Part shown: positions 9,052 through 17,890 of the stretch, piece after piece
Layout of the letters: each line of letters begins with the position of its first letter
How positions within the stretch are numbered: position 1 is the first letter of the stretch
Source: Streptomyces adustus
GTDB lineage: Bacteria; Actinomycetota; Actinomycetes; Streptomycetales; Streptomycetaceae
Reading direction: 5' to 3'
NCBI RefSeq assembly: GCF_009377175.1
Contig: NZ_VJZD01000004.1
Span: 1-64,000 of the forward strand
DNA length: 64,000 nt
The notes under the pieces: model-generated
What the model saw: the letters and a program-made list of their open reading frames with translations, nothing else
Databases searched by the model: none
What the model was told of the DNA's origin: nothing
Made by a program: the position numbers and the translations under genes

Positions 9052-9396
9052 TCACCAGAGCCTCAGGGGCTCGGCTTGAGTAGGGTCTCTCGATTCTGTC
9101 TGCCGCTGGTGCGGCAGGGTTGCGCCACCTGCCCGCCCCGCCTCCGCCGTGCGGCGGGGGCGGGTGGCGCGGGTCTTCTGGTCGGCTCCGCGAGGCTTCG
9201 ATACCCGCTTGGGGGTGTCCTGGTCTCCGGCCACTCCGGTACCGGTCATGCAGGCTGCCGCGAGGGCGGCGAGGTTGCGTGCGGCGTTGGCGTCCCGGTC
9301 GATGACCAGGTGGCAGGCGTCGCATTCGTAGGTCCGGACGTGCAGCGGCAGCTTGGCTTTCGCCGCACCGCACCCGAAACAGGTCTCAAGACGGCC
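9052..9396 (-). pseudogene. C-terminal remnant of TnpB (IS200/IS605-type OrfB)
   Basis: The minus strand encodes a typical TnpB zinc ribbon, with cysteine pairs in TCFGCGAAK and YECDAC, followed by the last RuvC motif DRDANAARNLAAL, which keeps the aspartate. A low-complexity tail rich in Arg and Ala (GADQKTRATRPRR, AEAGRAGGATLP) and a final LW are as in actinomycete OrfB proteins. The remaining RuvC and recognition lobes are absent upstream of about 9396. The fragment lies between the DUF2637 gene and the end of the transfer operon. No TnpA or clear element ends were found. Confidence 0.75.
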
Positions 9397-9460
9397 CTGA
9401 TCGACCTGCTTGCCGACGCGCCAGGCGACATCATTCCCAGCGCCCGGTGCGCACCAACGG

Positions 9461-12400
9461 CTACAAAGCTTTGCGCACCGCAGGATCCGAGCCATTCAGG
9501 AGGTCGTTGATGAGCTGCTCAGTCTCCGGCTCCAGCGAGCAGTCCAGGGTCCGGTTGATCTGCTGTACGCGCGTGATCGCGGTGTGCACCCCGGAGCGGT
9601 TCCCGTGCGAAGCTTCAAGACGCATCCAGTCCCGGTAGAGGAGCTCGGCCGTGGGGTCGACGTCGAGACCGGTCGCGACGGCCTGACGCGCGGCGACGAC
9701 GTCATGATGGGGGCCTGCAGGGATGCGGTAGGTGGCCACGGTGTGCGCGATGTCGATGATCCGCGTGATCATTTCCTGCTGGTGGGGCTCGGCCCACGGC
9801 AGCGGCCGGCCGCCGAACGGTCTGCCCCGCACCAGCGTCAGTGCCTTCTCCAGGTCGCCCAAGCCGGAGAGGCCCAGCGGCAGGGCGTGCTCGACGAGCT
9901 GGAGGAAGCGGGTCCAGTCGCAGCGGACACCGGCAGCCAGACGGTAGGGGTCCTCGCCCGCCTTGCGGCGAGGCACATAGAGTTTGTCGGCCGGGTCGCT
10001 GCCCAGCGAGCTGCGCAGCCCCTGCATCCGCGCATTGAGGGTGCTCGTCGACCACGGTCTGACGGGGTCCATGTCCGTACACAGCACATCCGCGCTCCGG
10101 CCGGGCCGGAAATACAACAAGGCGGCCAACTGCGCCATCTTCGGGCCGTGGCCGGTGCTGTCCACGCCCGTCACCTCTACCGGCCCCAGAACCCGGATCT
10201 CCGGTGCGTGCAGATCCTGCGCTTCACACCCGTTCTGCTCTCCCGCCGCTGTGTCGGCGGAGTCCGCAGCAGCCGGAGCCGATGGCGCCGTGGCTTCAGT
10301 GTCCGCACCGGCTTCGCTGTCGCGCTGGGCTGCTGTTGCGGCGGGGGAGAGGAGGCGCAGTCCGGACGGATCGGTGCCGGCGGCGAGCAGGGCCGGGAAG
10401 ACCGCGTTGTTCGCATCCGCCGCCTCTGCCGGTGGCGGGACCGAGGCCGCACCCTCGGTCGCGGTGGACTCCTGCGGTGATGTCTCCTGGGGCGGTTGCG
10501 TGCCGGCGAGCTCGTCCGGGACGTTCTGCCAGGGCCCGGCGGCCGGGTGGGAGGGCTGACCGGACAGTTTCAGCGCGGTGGCGATCTCCAGGTAGGCGGC
10601 GTGCTCCAGGCGCTGCACCGTGATGTCGGTACCGGCGTAGTCGAAGGGCTGGGACTCGCTGAGGGAGGCGTTGAGGATCTCTGCCTCGGGGAAGTGGGCG
10701 GCCGCGGTGCCGGCCGGGGCGATCAGTGTGACGGGCACGGACCCGGCCCGGTCGATGACGTCGGCGAACTGCCAGGCCGCGTCTTCGTCGAGGGCGGACG
10801 CACACAGCAGCAGATAAGGCTGATGCCGCATTTCAGGCATCTGGTGCATTTCCAGCAGGCGTTCGCTCAGATCACGCAGCGCAGGGGTGGGCTGCCGCAT
10901 GTGCGCGATCCGCGCGGTGGGCAGCAACTGCGGCAGGTCCTCGCCGAACCCTACGGTGACGACCTCTACGTCGCCCGCCCACGGACTCATCCCGAGTTCC
11001 AGGGCGAGCGAGGTGCATACCTCGGTGATGTGGACCGGGTTGCCGTCCAGCAGCAGTGCGGGCAGCTGCGCGAGGTTGAGCAGCAGCAGGTCGCCCGTCT
11101 CGGTACTGCCGATCGTGACCAGCGCCGGGTACGGCGCTGGTATGGCCCGGGCGGCCTCGTCGTCCAGGAGTGCGGCATCAGCGGGCAGGACCCACCAGCC
11201 GCCCTGCCCGGAGGTGAAGGGGGCCACCGGCTCCTGGGCGAGGTCCTCGGGCAGTACCTCCACCGTGCGGGCTCCGATGCGGGCGGCCCGCAGCGATGGC
11301 AGGACCGCATCTTCCCCTTGCTGGGCCACGTAGTGAGCCAGGGCCCGCAGCGCCAGGTCCAGGCGGGCAGCGGTGCCGGGTTCGGCGGTCGCCGCCAACT
11401 GGGCCTCAGCGGCGGAGGTCTCCGAGGCGATCGCGATCGTCTCGCCCGGCCTGCGGCGCCGGCGCTGCAGGGTCCGGCGCAGGGCGAGCGCGCCGGTGAT
11501 GGCCGCAGCGAGCAGCGCACCGGCGCCGAGCACGATGCGCAGGTTCAGCGGGCCGGCCGACGGCGGCACCGGAGCCTGGGGCGTTTGGGCGCTGGGGGAG
11601 GAGGCAGCGGCACCGGATGGCTCCGTCGACGTCGACGGGGAGGCGGCCGAAGCCGAAGCCGAGGTGCTGGGCTCAGGCCTCGAGGACGCCGCTGCGGACG
11701 GCGAAGCCTGCTCCTGCCCGGACTGCTCGGCAGGACGACTGGACGGTGCACTGGGCGCCGACGACTGCGGTGCACCTGTCGCGTTCTGGCTGGGCACGGG
11801 TGCCTGTGCGTCGCCCGTGCCGTCGCCAGGCTTCTGTGTGCCGTTGGGGATCTGGCTGACCGGGGGAGTGGTCTCCTGGCCGCCCGACTTCTCGCCTCGT
11901 CCTCGGTCTTGGGGCGGCTGGGAGGTGGTCTCTGCGCCGGGCACGGTGATGTGCTGCCCCGGGTGAATCATGTCCGGGTCGGTGATCTCGGGCAGGCCGC
12001 GCGGCTGCGGCTTGCCCCGGCTGGCCTCGAACAGCCGCGGCCATTCATTGCCATCGCCGAGCTCATCCTCCGCGATCTTCGACAGGTAGTCGCCGGAGTG
12101 GACCGTGACGACGTGCCCGTCCTTCTCACCGGCAGCCGGGGCGCTGTCGCCGAGTTGCGCACTGACGCCTCCCACGGCGGCGGTTTCGGGCATCTGCAGC
12201 TGCCAGCCGGGCTGCAGAAAGCTGTTCGCGCGGAAGACCGTGCCGTCGGCCATGGTCCGGCCCCCGTTCAGGGCGGCGATCTCCCGCCACCGCTCGCCGT
12301 CCCCCAGCTCCTTCTCGGCAATGCCCCACAGGCTCTGCGCGGGACGCGTCTGGCGCACCGTGTACATGGCGCGAGACCCAGGCGCGCTTGCCGCGGGCGC

Positions 12401-12880
12401 CTGGGCCTGCTCGGTTCCGGCGGCCTGCGGCGCCTGGGCCTGTCCGGGGACGCGTGCCGACGTGGAAGTTGGAGCGGCCTGGGCGTCGGAGGCCAGCGCC
12501 GAACTGGTGGGCAGCAGCACCAGGATGCTGCCGATCAGCAAGGCCGCGGCACGCTGCGAGGCGCCCATCCCGCGCGGGGCGTGCCAGGTCCGGCCCCGCA
12601 CCTGCGCAATGAGCTCGCGTGCGGCGCAGAACGTGAACTGCAGCCAGCCGATCCAGCCCACTGCGGTGAGCAGCAGCAGGAACACGCTGCCGGTGTCCTG
12701 CCGGTCGAGCAGGTGCGTGAGGTCATCGTGGCTGGCAGTCCAGATGACCGGGGTGGCCCAGGCCAGCAGGAGTGGCAGCCCGGCGACCGTGACCGCCAGG
12801 ACCAGCAGGCTCAGCACGGCCTTGAGGATCCGCGTCAAGGTACGGCCGGCAGTTGCGGCGGGAGAGGGGGCGGTGCGCAT
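9461..12880 (-). CDS. Membrane protein with two LysM domains and a C-terminal BTAD domain
   Basis: An 1139-residue protein and the last gene of the transfer operon. Its ATG overlaps the upstream stop as TGATG. Hydrophobic segments occur near residues 15-45, 65-85 and 108-125. Two LysM-type units follow: PAQSLWGIAEKELGDG at about 172-222 and DYLSKIAEDELGDG at about 254-312. A Pro/Ser-rich linker, a further transmembrane helix near residue 450 (LRIVLGAGALLAAAITGALA) and a large cytoplasmic region come next. The C-terminus has a winged-helix start (IRVLGPVEV) and a BTAD helical repeat (TRFLQLVEHALPLGL to TEQLINDLLNG). LysM binds peptidoglycan outside the cell; BTAD occurs in SARP regulators inside it. 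The combination suggests a wall-anchored scaffold or sensor for the secretion/pilus machine. Confidence 0.85.
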   Translation of the reverse strand: MRTAPSPAATAGRTLTRILKAVLSLLVLAVTVAGLPLLLAWATPVIWTASHDDLTHLLDRQDTGSVFLLLLTAVGWIGWLQFTFCAARELIAQVRGRTWHAPRGMGASQRAAALLIGSILVLLPTSSALASDAQAAPTSTSARVPGQAQAPQAAGTEQAQAPAASAPGSRAMYTVRQTRPAQSLWGIAEKELGDGERWREIAALNGGRTMADGTVFRANSFLQPGWQLQMPETAAVGGVSAQLGDSAPAAGEKDGHVVTVHSGDYLSKIAEDELGDGNEWPRLFEASRGKPQPRGLPEITDPDMIHPGQHITVPGAETTSQPPQDRGRGEKSGGQETTPPVSQIPNGTQKPGDGTGDAQAPVPSQNATGAPQSSAPSAPSSRPAEQSGQEQASPSAAASSRPEPSTSASASAASPSTSTEPSGAAASSPSAQTPQAPVPPSAGPLNLRIVLGAGALLAAAITGALALRRTLQRRRRRPGETIAIASETSAAEAQLAATAEPGTAARLDLALRALAHYVAQQGEDAVLPSLRAARIGARTVEVLPEDLAQEPVAPFTSGQGGWWVLPADAALLDDEAARAIPAPYPALVTIGSTETGDLLLLNLAQLPALLLDGNPVHITEVCTSLALELGMSPWAGDVEVVTVGFGEDLPQLLPTARIAHMRQPTPALRDLSERLLEMHQMPEMRHQPYLLLCASALDEDAAWQFADVIDRAGSVPVTLIAPAGTAAAHFPEAEILNASLSESQPFDYAGTDITVQRLEHAAYLEIATALKLSGQPSHPAAGPWQNVPDELAGTQPPQETSPQESTATEGAASVPPPAEAADANNAVFPALLAAGTDPSGLRLLSPAATAAQRDSEAGADTEATAPSAPAAADSADTAAGEQNGCEAQDLHAPEIRVLGPVEVTGVDSTGHGPKMAQLAALLYFRPGRSADVLCTDMDPVRPWSTSTLNARMQGLRSSLGSDPADKLYVPRRKAGEDPYRLAAGVRCDWTRFLQLVEHALPLGLSGLGDLEKALTLVRGRPFGGRPLPWAEPHQQEMITRIIDIAHTVATYRIPAGPHHDVVAARQAVATGLDVDPTAELLYRDWMRLEASHGNRSGVHTAITRVQQINRTLDCSLEPETEQLINDLLNGSDPAVRKAL

Positions 12881-13341
12881 CAAATTCCTAATTCTTCGGG
12901 AGCCGTGACGCCGTGCAGGAGGGTGGCCTTGCCGTGGCCGGACACAGGCAGCGAGCCGATCCCCACCACCGACAAGAACTTCGTGTCGTACGAGCCGGTG
13001 ACCGTGACGGTGAGGGACGTGCCGTCGCCAGACACGCTGACCGCGCCGGTGACACCGGCGGAGCGCAGGTAGGCCTGGGCTGCGGCGACCGCGGCCTGCG
13101 GATCGACGACGATGGCCCTCCCGCCGATCGCGTCGGCCGGGTCGATGGCCTGCCCGCCGGCCCGCGCGGCCTCACCGGCGATGTAGTCGGCGCGTTCCGT
13201 GGCCCGCATCTTGCTGCCACCGTCGACGGCGACGCCGATGATCCCGATCAGCGCGATGACGCACACAGCGACGAACACCGTGACGCCTCCGGCATCGTCC
13301 AGCCGCGCTCGGCGCAGGCAAAGCTGGCGAAAGATCATCAC
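12880..13341 (-). CDS. TadE/TadG-like pseudopilin
   Basis: A 153-residue membrane-anchored protein. A short basic N-terminus leads to GGVTVFVAVCVIALIGIIGV, a single hydrophobic helix typical of TadE/TadG minor pilins, followed by an extracytoplasmic domain with a helical region rich in Ala and Gly and a beta-rich end (LTVTVTGSYDTKFL). It begins inside the end of the upstream pseudopilin gene with a 4-bp overlap and ends overlapping the LysM-BTAD gene. It is the third of three such proteins in a row and is presumably part of a Tad-type filament or its tip. Confidence 0.75.
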   Translation of the reverse strand: MMIFRQLCLRRARLDDAGGVTVFVAVCVIALIGIIGVAVDGGSKMRATERADYIAGEAARAGGQAIDPADAIGGRAIVVDPQAAVAAAQAYLRSAGVTGAVSVSGDGTSLTVTVTGSYDTKFLSVVGIGSLPVSGHGKATLLHGVTAPEELGI

Positions 13342-13799
13342 TCACCCCTCTGCCTGAACTGGTCCACCACCGAGGTCGCCGTCGACGTGAGCGTCTTGGC
13401 TCCTGGCACGCCTGGAAGCAGAAGGTCGGACAGATTGACCACGCAAGTCACGGTCACGGTGACGGTGCCGACCTGTCCGACCGGCACACTGAGACCGCCA
13501 GTGTTGACACTGACGTTGGTCGACGAGCACTTGATGCCCTGGTCGTCCAGAGACTCGGCTGCCGCCGCCTGCGCTGCGCTCTGTGCGGCCGCCGCCGTGC
13601 GGTGGATGGACGCCTCCCTGGCCGCGTCCTCCGCCGCGGAGTCGATTTTCGCGCCGGAGGTGACGATCCGGCCGCCCGCGATCGCCATGCACAAGAACAT
13701 GATCAACACTGGCAGGACGATTGCCGCCTCGATCGCGGCACTACCCTCATCGCTGCGTAGTCTGCCTGCCCAAAGAGCCATGGATGGCACGCGATTCAC
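13338..13799 (-). CDS. TadE-like pseudopilin
   Basis: A 153-residue TadE-family protein. The motif DEGSAAIEAAIVLPVLIMF at residues 17-35 is the classic TadE N-terminus: charged residues, a Glu inside the start of the helix and a hydrophobic stretch. It is followed by IDSAAEDAAREASIHR and a beta-rich domain (VGTVTVTVTCVVNLSDLL) with two cysteines. The first start (13799) overlaps the upstream stop by 4 bp; a Met at residue 7 is an alternative. It lies between two related genes. TadE proteins are minor pilins needed for Tad pilus assembly. Confidence 0.8.
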   Translation of the reverse strand: MNRVPSMALWAGRLRSDEGSAAIEAAIVLPVLIMFLCMAIAGGRIVTSGAKIDSAAEDAAREASIHRTAAAAQSAAQAAAAESLDDQGIKCSSTNVSVNTGGLSVPVGQVGTVTVTVTCVVNLSDLLLPGVPGAKTLTSTATSVVDQFRQRGE

Positions 13800-14221
13800 T
13801 CCCCCGGACTGACCCAGCGTTCCCGGGGCCCGGATGCCGACTGCGTGACCTGCAGGCCCGACACCCCGGGGATCATCGACAGGGCCATACCGGACACCTC
13901 AACCCGCACCCGCTGCCCGTCGCTGCTCGCGGCGACGCTGTAGCCGCGCAGGCTGTCACCCGCAGTGCGCTCCAGCACGCTGCGTGCCTGGCTGGCACCT
14001 GCGGCCGGGCTCGACTGATAGGCCCGGGCGGCGGTGGCTCCTTCGCGGGCAGCGGTCAGAGCGATCTGCCGGGCGTAGTACCACAGGGAGGCCTGGATGA
14101 CGGCGACTGTGGCGAGCAGCACGAACGGGAAGACGATCGCCATCTGGATGCTGGTGTCCCCGCGGTCGTCGCGCCACCGTCGCCCCTGCCACCAGTCCGT
14201 CCGCGGCTTGGGAGGCTTCAT
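13796..14221 (-). CDS. TadE-like pseudopilin
   Basis: A 141-residue TadE-family protein beginning MKPPKPRTDWW. The segment DRGDTSIQMAIVFPFVLLAT followed by VAVIQASLWYYARQ carries the single membrane helix. The next stretch (AAREGATAARAYQSS) and the repeated Ala/Ser-rich helix are common to TadE paralogues. The ATG overlaps the preceding stop as TGATG, and its own stop overlaps the next gene by 4 bp, giving tight translational coupling through all three pseudopilins. No signal peptidase site is visible beyond the pilin-like helix. Confidence 0.8.
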   Translation of the reverse strand: MKPPKPRTDWWQGRRWRDDRGDTSIQMAIVFPFVLLATVAVIQASLWYYARQIALTAAREGATAARAYQSSPAAGASQARSVLERTAGDSLRGYSVAASSDGQRVRVEVSGMALSMIPGVSGLQVTQSASGPRERWVSPGE

Positions 14222-14532
14222 CACAGGCCGGAGAGTTTGCCGTTGTACTTGGCGATCACGACGGCGATGGTCCCGGCGATCAGGACGGCACCGGTGACGG
14301 CGGCCACCCAGATGATGACGGTCGTGGTGGAGATATCGCCGCGGTCCGGCCGGCGGGAGGCCTCCTGAAGGCCTTCCTGCACTCGAGTGGTGAGCCGGAG
14401 AACTGCGCCGTTGGCGCGTGCCCAGGTGCGTGCACCCCAGCGGCCACGCCCCGGTCCGCGTGACGTGGCGGTGTGCGGGTGGGTGGCCGCAGGGAGCACA
14501 GCACGACGGGTGCGGGCTGCGGTGTGCTTCAT
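14221..14532 (-). CDS. Small pilin-like membrane peptide (candidate Flp-type major pilin)
   Basis: A 103-residue protein with a long basic N-terminus (MKHTAARTRRAVLP) and one C-terminal hydrophobic helix starting after RRPDRGDIS (TTTVIIWVAAVTGAVLIAG) and a short charged end (VIAKYNGKLSGL). Position between TadC and TadE-type genes and a G-D junction just before the helix suggest a Flp-like prepilin cut by a type IV prepilin peptidase. The leader would be unusually long, and the canonical Glu at +5 and Tyr at +6 are missing, so this is a tentative call. A simple membrane peptide is the alternative. It is followed by a 4-bp-overlap TadE gene. Confidence 0.5.
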   Translation of the reverse strand: MKHTAARTRRAVLPAATHPHTATSRGPGRGRWGARTWARANGAVLRLTTRVQEGLQEASRRPDRGDISTTTVIIWVAAVTGAVLIAGTIAVVIAKYNGKLSGL

Positions 14533-14577
14533 GTTCCTTGACCTCTCTGGGGCGTTGAATAAGTCGGCATGGTCTCT

Positions 14578-15462
14578 TCAGACCGTCAGCATGCGGATCA
14601 CGGCGGGGAAGGCCATCAGCAGCATCACCAACACCGCGAGCAAGGCTCCGGGCGCGGTCATTTTTTCGCTGGCCGCGTTCGCCTCGGCGGCCTGATCCGC
14701 GAGGAGTTCGGCGTTGAGGGCGGCGGTGCGGGCCCGCAGCGCTTTGTAGACGGCCGCGCCGTCGGTAGCGCTGCCGCGCATGATGTCGGCGACGTCGTCC
14801 AGGACGGGCAGCTCGTACTGAGCGGACAGTTCCGTGAGCGCCTGGTACGGCGGGATCTTCTCCAGCCGGGCCCGGCGCAGTGCGCTCTGCAGATACAGGA
14901 AGGGCCAGCCCTGGCCGACCTCGGCGGCCTTCTCCAGGGCCTCGGCGGGACCGGCGTCGGCGGCCCGCTTGAGCGCGACCAGGTCGAGATAGGCGGACAG
15001 GGCGTGCGCGAACTCCTCCCGTGCCCGCCTGGCCTGGTCCCGCACGGCGAGATCCGGGGTGATGAACAGCAGGGCGGCGACGATGAGTCCGACAGCGGCG
15101 GGCACATAGAAAGGCAGGCCTACGCCCGCGATGATCCATGGAATCGTCGCGATCACCGGGCAGAAGAGCCCGAGAGCTGCGAGCGCGGTCTTCTTGAGCA
15201 TGAACTGGCCTGGCCCCTGTCCGAGCAGGGCCAGGTTCGTGGTGGGCACCCGGACGCTTGGCAGGCGCTCGAGGCGGGCCAGCAGCCACCGGCCCCAGAC
15301 TTCCTCGCGGTCCAGTTCCGGTTCGGGCACGGTCAGTGTGGCTGGGGCGCTGCGCTTGAGGGCTGGCCCCAAGGCGGGCTGAGGCGGCAGGAGTTCCCGG
15401 ATCAGCAGTGCGACGCCGGCGCCGACCGTGCCGCCGGTTGCAACGACGGGGAGCAGGTTCAC
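14578..15462 (-). CDS. tadC: TadC-like inner-membrane platform protein
   Basis: A 294-residue type II secretion F-domain protein. The start is GTG 15462, which overlaps the TadB stop as GTGA. A first helix at the N-terminus (LPVVATGGTVGAGVALLI) is followed by a pair of helices near residues 105-150 (FCPVIATIPWIIAGVGLPFY, PAAVGLIVAALLFITPDL). The cytoplasmic F-domain (REEFAHALSAYLDLVALKRA; LPVLDDVADIMRGSATDG) and a final C-terminal helix (ALLAVLVMLLMAFPAVIRML) complete the fold. With TadB it would form the membrane platform on which the TadA ATPase works. The in-frame extension further upstream to 16383 is an antiparallel artefact of the TadB region. Confidence 0.85.
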   Translation of the reverse strand: MNLLPVVATGGTVGAGVALLIRELLPPQPALGPALKRSAPATLTVPEPELDREEVWGRWLLARLERLPSVRVPTTNLALLGQGPGQFMLKKTALAALGLFCPVIATIPWIIAGVGLPFYVPAAVGLIVAALLFITPDLAVRDQARRAREEFAHALSAYLDLVALKRAADAGPAEALEKAAEVGQGWPFLYLQSALRRARLEKIPPYQALTELSAQYELPVLDDVADIMRGSATDGAAVYKALRARTAALNAELLADQAAEANAASEKMTAPGALLAVLVMLLMAFPAVIRMLTV

Positions 15463-16406
15463 GGGGCGGCTCCTTCCGGCTCGCGGGCAGCGGCCGGCCG
15501 CTCCGGCTCCGGTGCGGGCAGCCGGACGGTGCTGGCTGGGTCGATGATCAGGAATCGCGGGACGCGGCGGAAATTGCCCAGTTGCCGCATCAGGGCGAGC
15601 ACGCCGACGAACCCGGCCGTCAGGAAGGCGAGGACGAGCTCTCCGAGGAGCGTCGAGTACGGCTTCGTATAGCTGGGCACGAAGAACCCGGCCACCACGA
15701 CACTGACGGTGATGATGGTCATCCACCGCACGGTGGTGCGGGGCTTGGCCCGGTCCGCTTCGATGGCGCGCTTGCGGGCGACCTCTTCGCGCACCGTGTC
15801 CGACAGATCCTCCAGGGCCTGAGCCAGGCCGGGGCCGCGGTCGTTGACGGACAAGAGGAGCGCGGCGACCACCTTGTCGGCAGTGACGTCGTCGAGTTCC
15901 TCGGCGAACGCGCGCAGGGCCCCGTCCGGCCGCCAGCCCAGGCGCAGCCGGTCGGACAGGTTGACGATCTGTGGGGCGAGTTCGTCCGGCGCCCCCTGAC
16001 GGCTGGTGATCATTGCCTGTTCCAGACCCATGCCCAGCCGGAGCAGGCCGGCGAGCCGCTGCGTCCACTCGCTCAGGCTCTCCAGCTGGCCGATGCGGTC
16101 CCGCGCCATCTGTGCCGGGCTGATCAGCCAGGGCACGCCGATGACGGCAGCCCCCAGGAGCGCCCCGCCGACGAAGTTCCCCGAGACCAGCCACACAGCG
16201 ACGAAGACCACGACGGCTGCGGCGATGAGCGTCCGCCGGCGCAGCCGGGTGTCCTCGCTCTGGTCCTTCCCTCCGCGCACGGCTGCCTGCCAGCGCTTGA
16301 GCAGCGGGGCCCGGCGCGGCGCCGTGGTGCCCACGAGTCCCGCCACGACACCGATTAGTCCGCCGGCCACGGCCATGCCGCACAGCAGTCCCAGCAGCAG
16401 TGTCAT
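15459..16406 (-). CDS. tadB: TadB-like inner-membrane platform protein
   Basis: A 315-residue type II secretion F-domain protein. Its N-terminal helix is MTLLLGLLCGMAVAGGLIGV. A further pair of helices lies around residues 62-90 (TLIAAAVVVFVAVWLVSGNF, GGALLGAAVIGVPWLI). The F-domain (LAGLLRLGMGLEQAMITSR; DKVVAALLLSVNDRGPGLAQ) spans about 115-215. Two C-terminal helices follow (MTIITVSVVVAGFFVP; LAFLTAGFVGVLALM). It overlaps the TadA gene at its start and TadC at its end by 4 bp each. Together with TadC it is the expected platform of a Tad pilus. Confidence 0.85.
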   Translation of the reverse strand: MTLLLGLLCGMAVAGGLIGVVAGLVGTTAPRRAPLLKRWQAAVRGGKDQSEDTRLRRRTLIAAAVVVFVAVWLVSGNFVGGALLGAAVIGVPWLISPAQMARDRIGQLESLSEWTQRLAGLLRLGMGLEQAMITSRQGAPDELAPQIVNLSDRLRLGWRPDGALRAFAEELDDVTADKVVAALLLSVNDRGPGLAQALEDLSDTVREEVARKRAIEADRAKPRTTVRWMTIITVSVVVAGFFVPSYTKPYSTLLGELVLAFLTAGFVGVLALMRQLGNFRRVPRFLIIDPASTVRLPAPEPERPAAAREPEGAAP

Positions 16407-17890
16407 CGGCCTGCCCCCACCTTCAGCGGCAGCGGTGCCTGCCAGGCCCCGTACGACTGCTGTAGCAGACCGGAGTCGAAGCCCACACGGCGCAGGTCAT
16501 CGATGCAGCCCGGGTCCATCCGGGGGACCGCGCGCAGCTCCCCCCACTCGCGGCCGGGGGAGAAGATCTCGTTGGTGGCGGGGCGGCCGTTCTCGCCGAT
16601 CCCGGTCAGTTCCAGCACGTGGGAGACGTAGCGGTGGCGGCGGCCGCCGATCTGCGTCTCGTCCGTCATGTCGACGTAGACGATGAAGTCGAGCCCGTTG
16701 GCGGTCTGCCGGTAGGCGAGCTGCTCGGAGAGGTTGTCCTGTGCGAGCGCGTAGAGCTCGGCGATCCGGTCGAAGATGATGTCGGGGCGACGCGCGTGGA
16801 TGGTGCACAGGTTTCCGCCTGAGCCGTTGGTCAGCGCCTGCATCATGGCGACGACCTCGGGGCCGCGGACCTCGCCGACCACGATCCGCTCCAGCGACAT
16901 CCGCAGCGCCGGATGCATCAAGTCCAGCAGCGTGACCTCACCGGCACTCCGCCCGGTGACGTCCTTCTCCCCGTTGGACTCCCGTCCGACCAGGGAGACG
17001 ACCTGGCGGTGGTAGCCGTTGGTATGGGCGAACAGCTCGTCCTCGGTCTGAATGGTGGCGAACCGGCAGTCCGGATCGAACTCCTTGAGCATCGCCCGCA
17101 GCAGTGTGGTCTTCCCGGCCTTCTGCTTCCCCGCGATCATGATGTTCTTCTCCGCGCGCACGCACGCACCGAGGAACTCACGCAGGACCGGGTCGATCGT
17201 GCCCAGCCGCACCAGGCCGTCGAGATTCACATGGGAGATCCGGTGCCGGCGGATGACCGCATACGTCATCGGCCCCAGCCCCGTGATCGCCTGCAGACGG
17301 GAGCCGTCCTGCAGCGACAAAGCCAGCGTGGGATTCGCGGTAGAGATGGTGCGCTCACTGTGCCCGGACCCGCGTGCCAGCTCCCGCAGCAGCTCCAGCA
17401 GCTCTTCCTCGGAGTCCGCAATCGGCCCGACCCGCTGGCGCTCGCCGTCGCCGTAGTCGAGCCACACCTCGTGCGGGCCCTGGATGATGATGTCCTCGAC
17501 CCGGTCGTCATCGAGATACGGCTGAAGCCGACCAGCTCGGAACAGCAGGTCGTACACGGCACGCCGCAGGACTTCGTCCTCCTGCGGTGCCATCGCCTGG
17601 GCATCCGACCACAGGGCGACCGCCTCGTTGATCCAGTCCAGGCAGCGTTGCTCTTCGCTGGCCCGGTCCATATCGGGCGTCGCCTTCAGCAGTTCCTCAC
17701 GTTGCTTGGCGACCTGGGACGCAATCTCCCGGGCCACCCGGTAGTCCACGGTGATCTGAGGAGCTGCCGTACCGAGCACCTGCGTACCGGCCGCAGCACC
17801 GGCAGGCGCCGGTGCGTCGGCAGTCCGATGTCCCCGCTCCGGGGGCAGCGGCGCCACCATGGGGTCTGGGTGCAGGGGCCTAGCGTGCAC
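16403..17890 (-). CDS. tadA: TadA/CpaF-type secretion ATPase
   Basis: A 495-residue hexameric secretion ATPase of the TadA/VirB11 family that would drive pilus assembly from the cytoplasm. The GTG at 17890 has GGGGAGGTGA just upstream, a strong binding site. The N-terminal domain (DRVEDIIIQGPHEVWLDYG) precedes the ATPase core. Walker A is GKQKAGKTT near residue 250, the Asp box lies around FATIQTEDELF, and the Walker B region is RIVVGEVRGPEVVAMM. The His box follows (NGSGGNLCTIHARRPD, near residue 363). It overlaps the CpaE-like gene by 11 bp and TadB by 4 bp. Confidence 0.9.
   Translation of the reverse strand: MHARPLHPDPMVAPLPPERGHRTADAPAPAGAAAGTQVLGTAAPQITVDYRVAREIASQVAKQREELLKATPDMDRASEEQRCLDWINEAVALWSDAQAMAPQEDEVLRRAVYDLLFRAGRLQPYLDDDRVEDIIIQGPHEVWLDYGDGERQRVGPIADSEEELLELLRELARGSGHSERTISTANPTLALSLQDGSRLQAITGLGPMTYAVIRRHRISHVNLDGLVRLGTIDPVLREFLGACVRAEKNIMIAGKQKAGKTTLLRAMLKEFDPDCRFATIQTEDELFAHTNGYHRQVVSLVGRESNGEKDVTGRSAGEVTLLDLMHPALRMSLERIVVGEVRGPEVVAMMQALTNGSGGNLCTIHARRPDIIFDRIAELYALAQDNLSEQLAYRQTANGLDFIVYVDMTDETQIGGRRHRYVSHVLELTGIGENGRPATNEIFSPGREWGELRAVPRMDPGCIDDLRRVGFDSGLLQQSYGAWQAPLPLKVGAGR

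Noticed and set aside
10496..13072. Very long plus-strand open frame (over 850 codons) opposite the LysM-BTAD gene
   Set aside because: Antisense shadow of a GC-rich gene. It lacks a ribosome binding site and domain similarity, and the minus-strand frame has clear domains and coupled starts.
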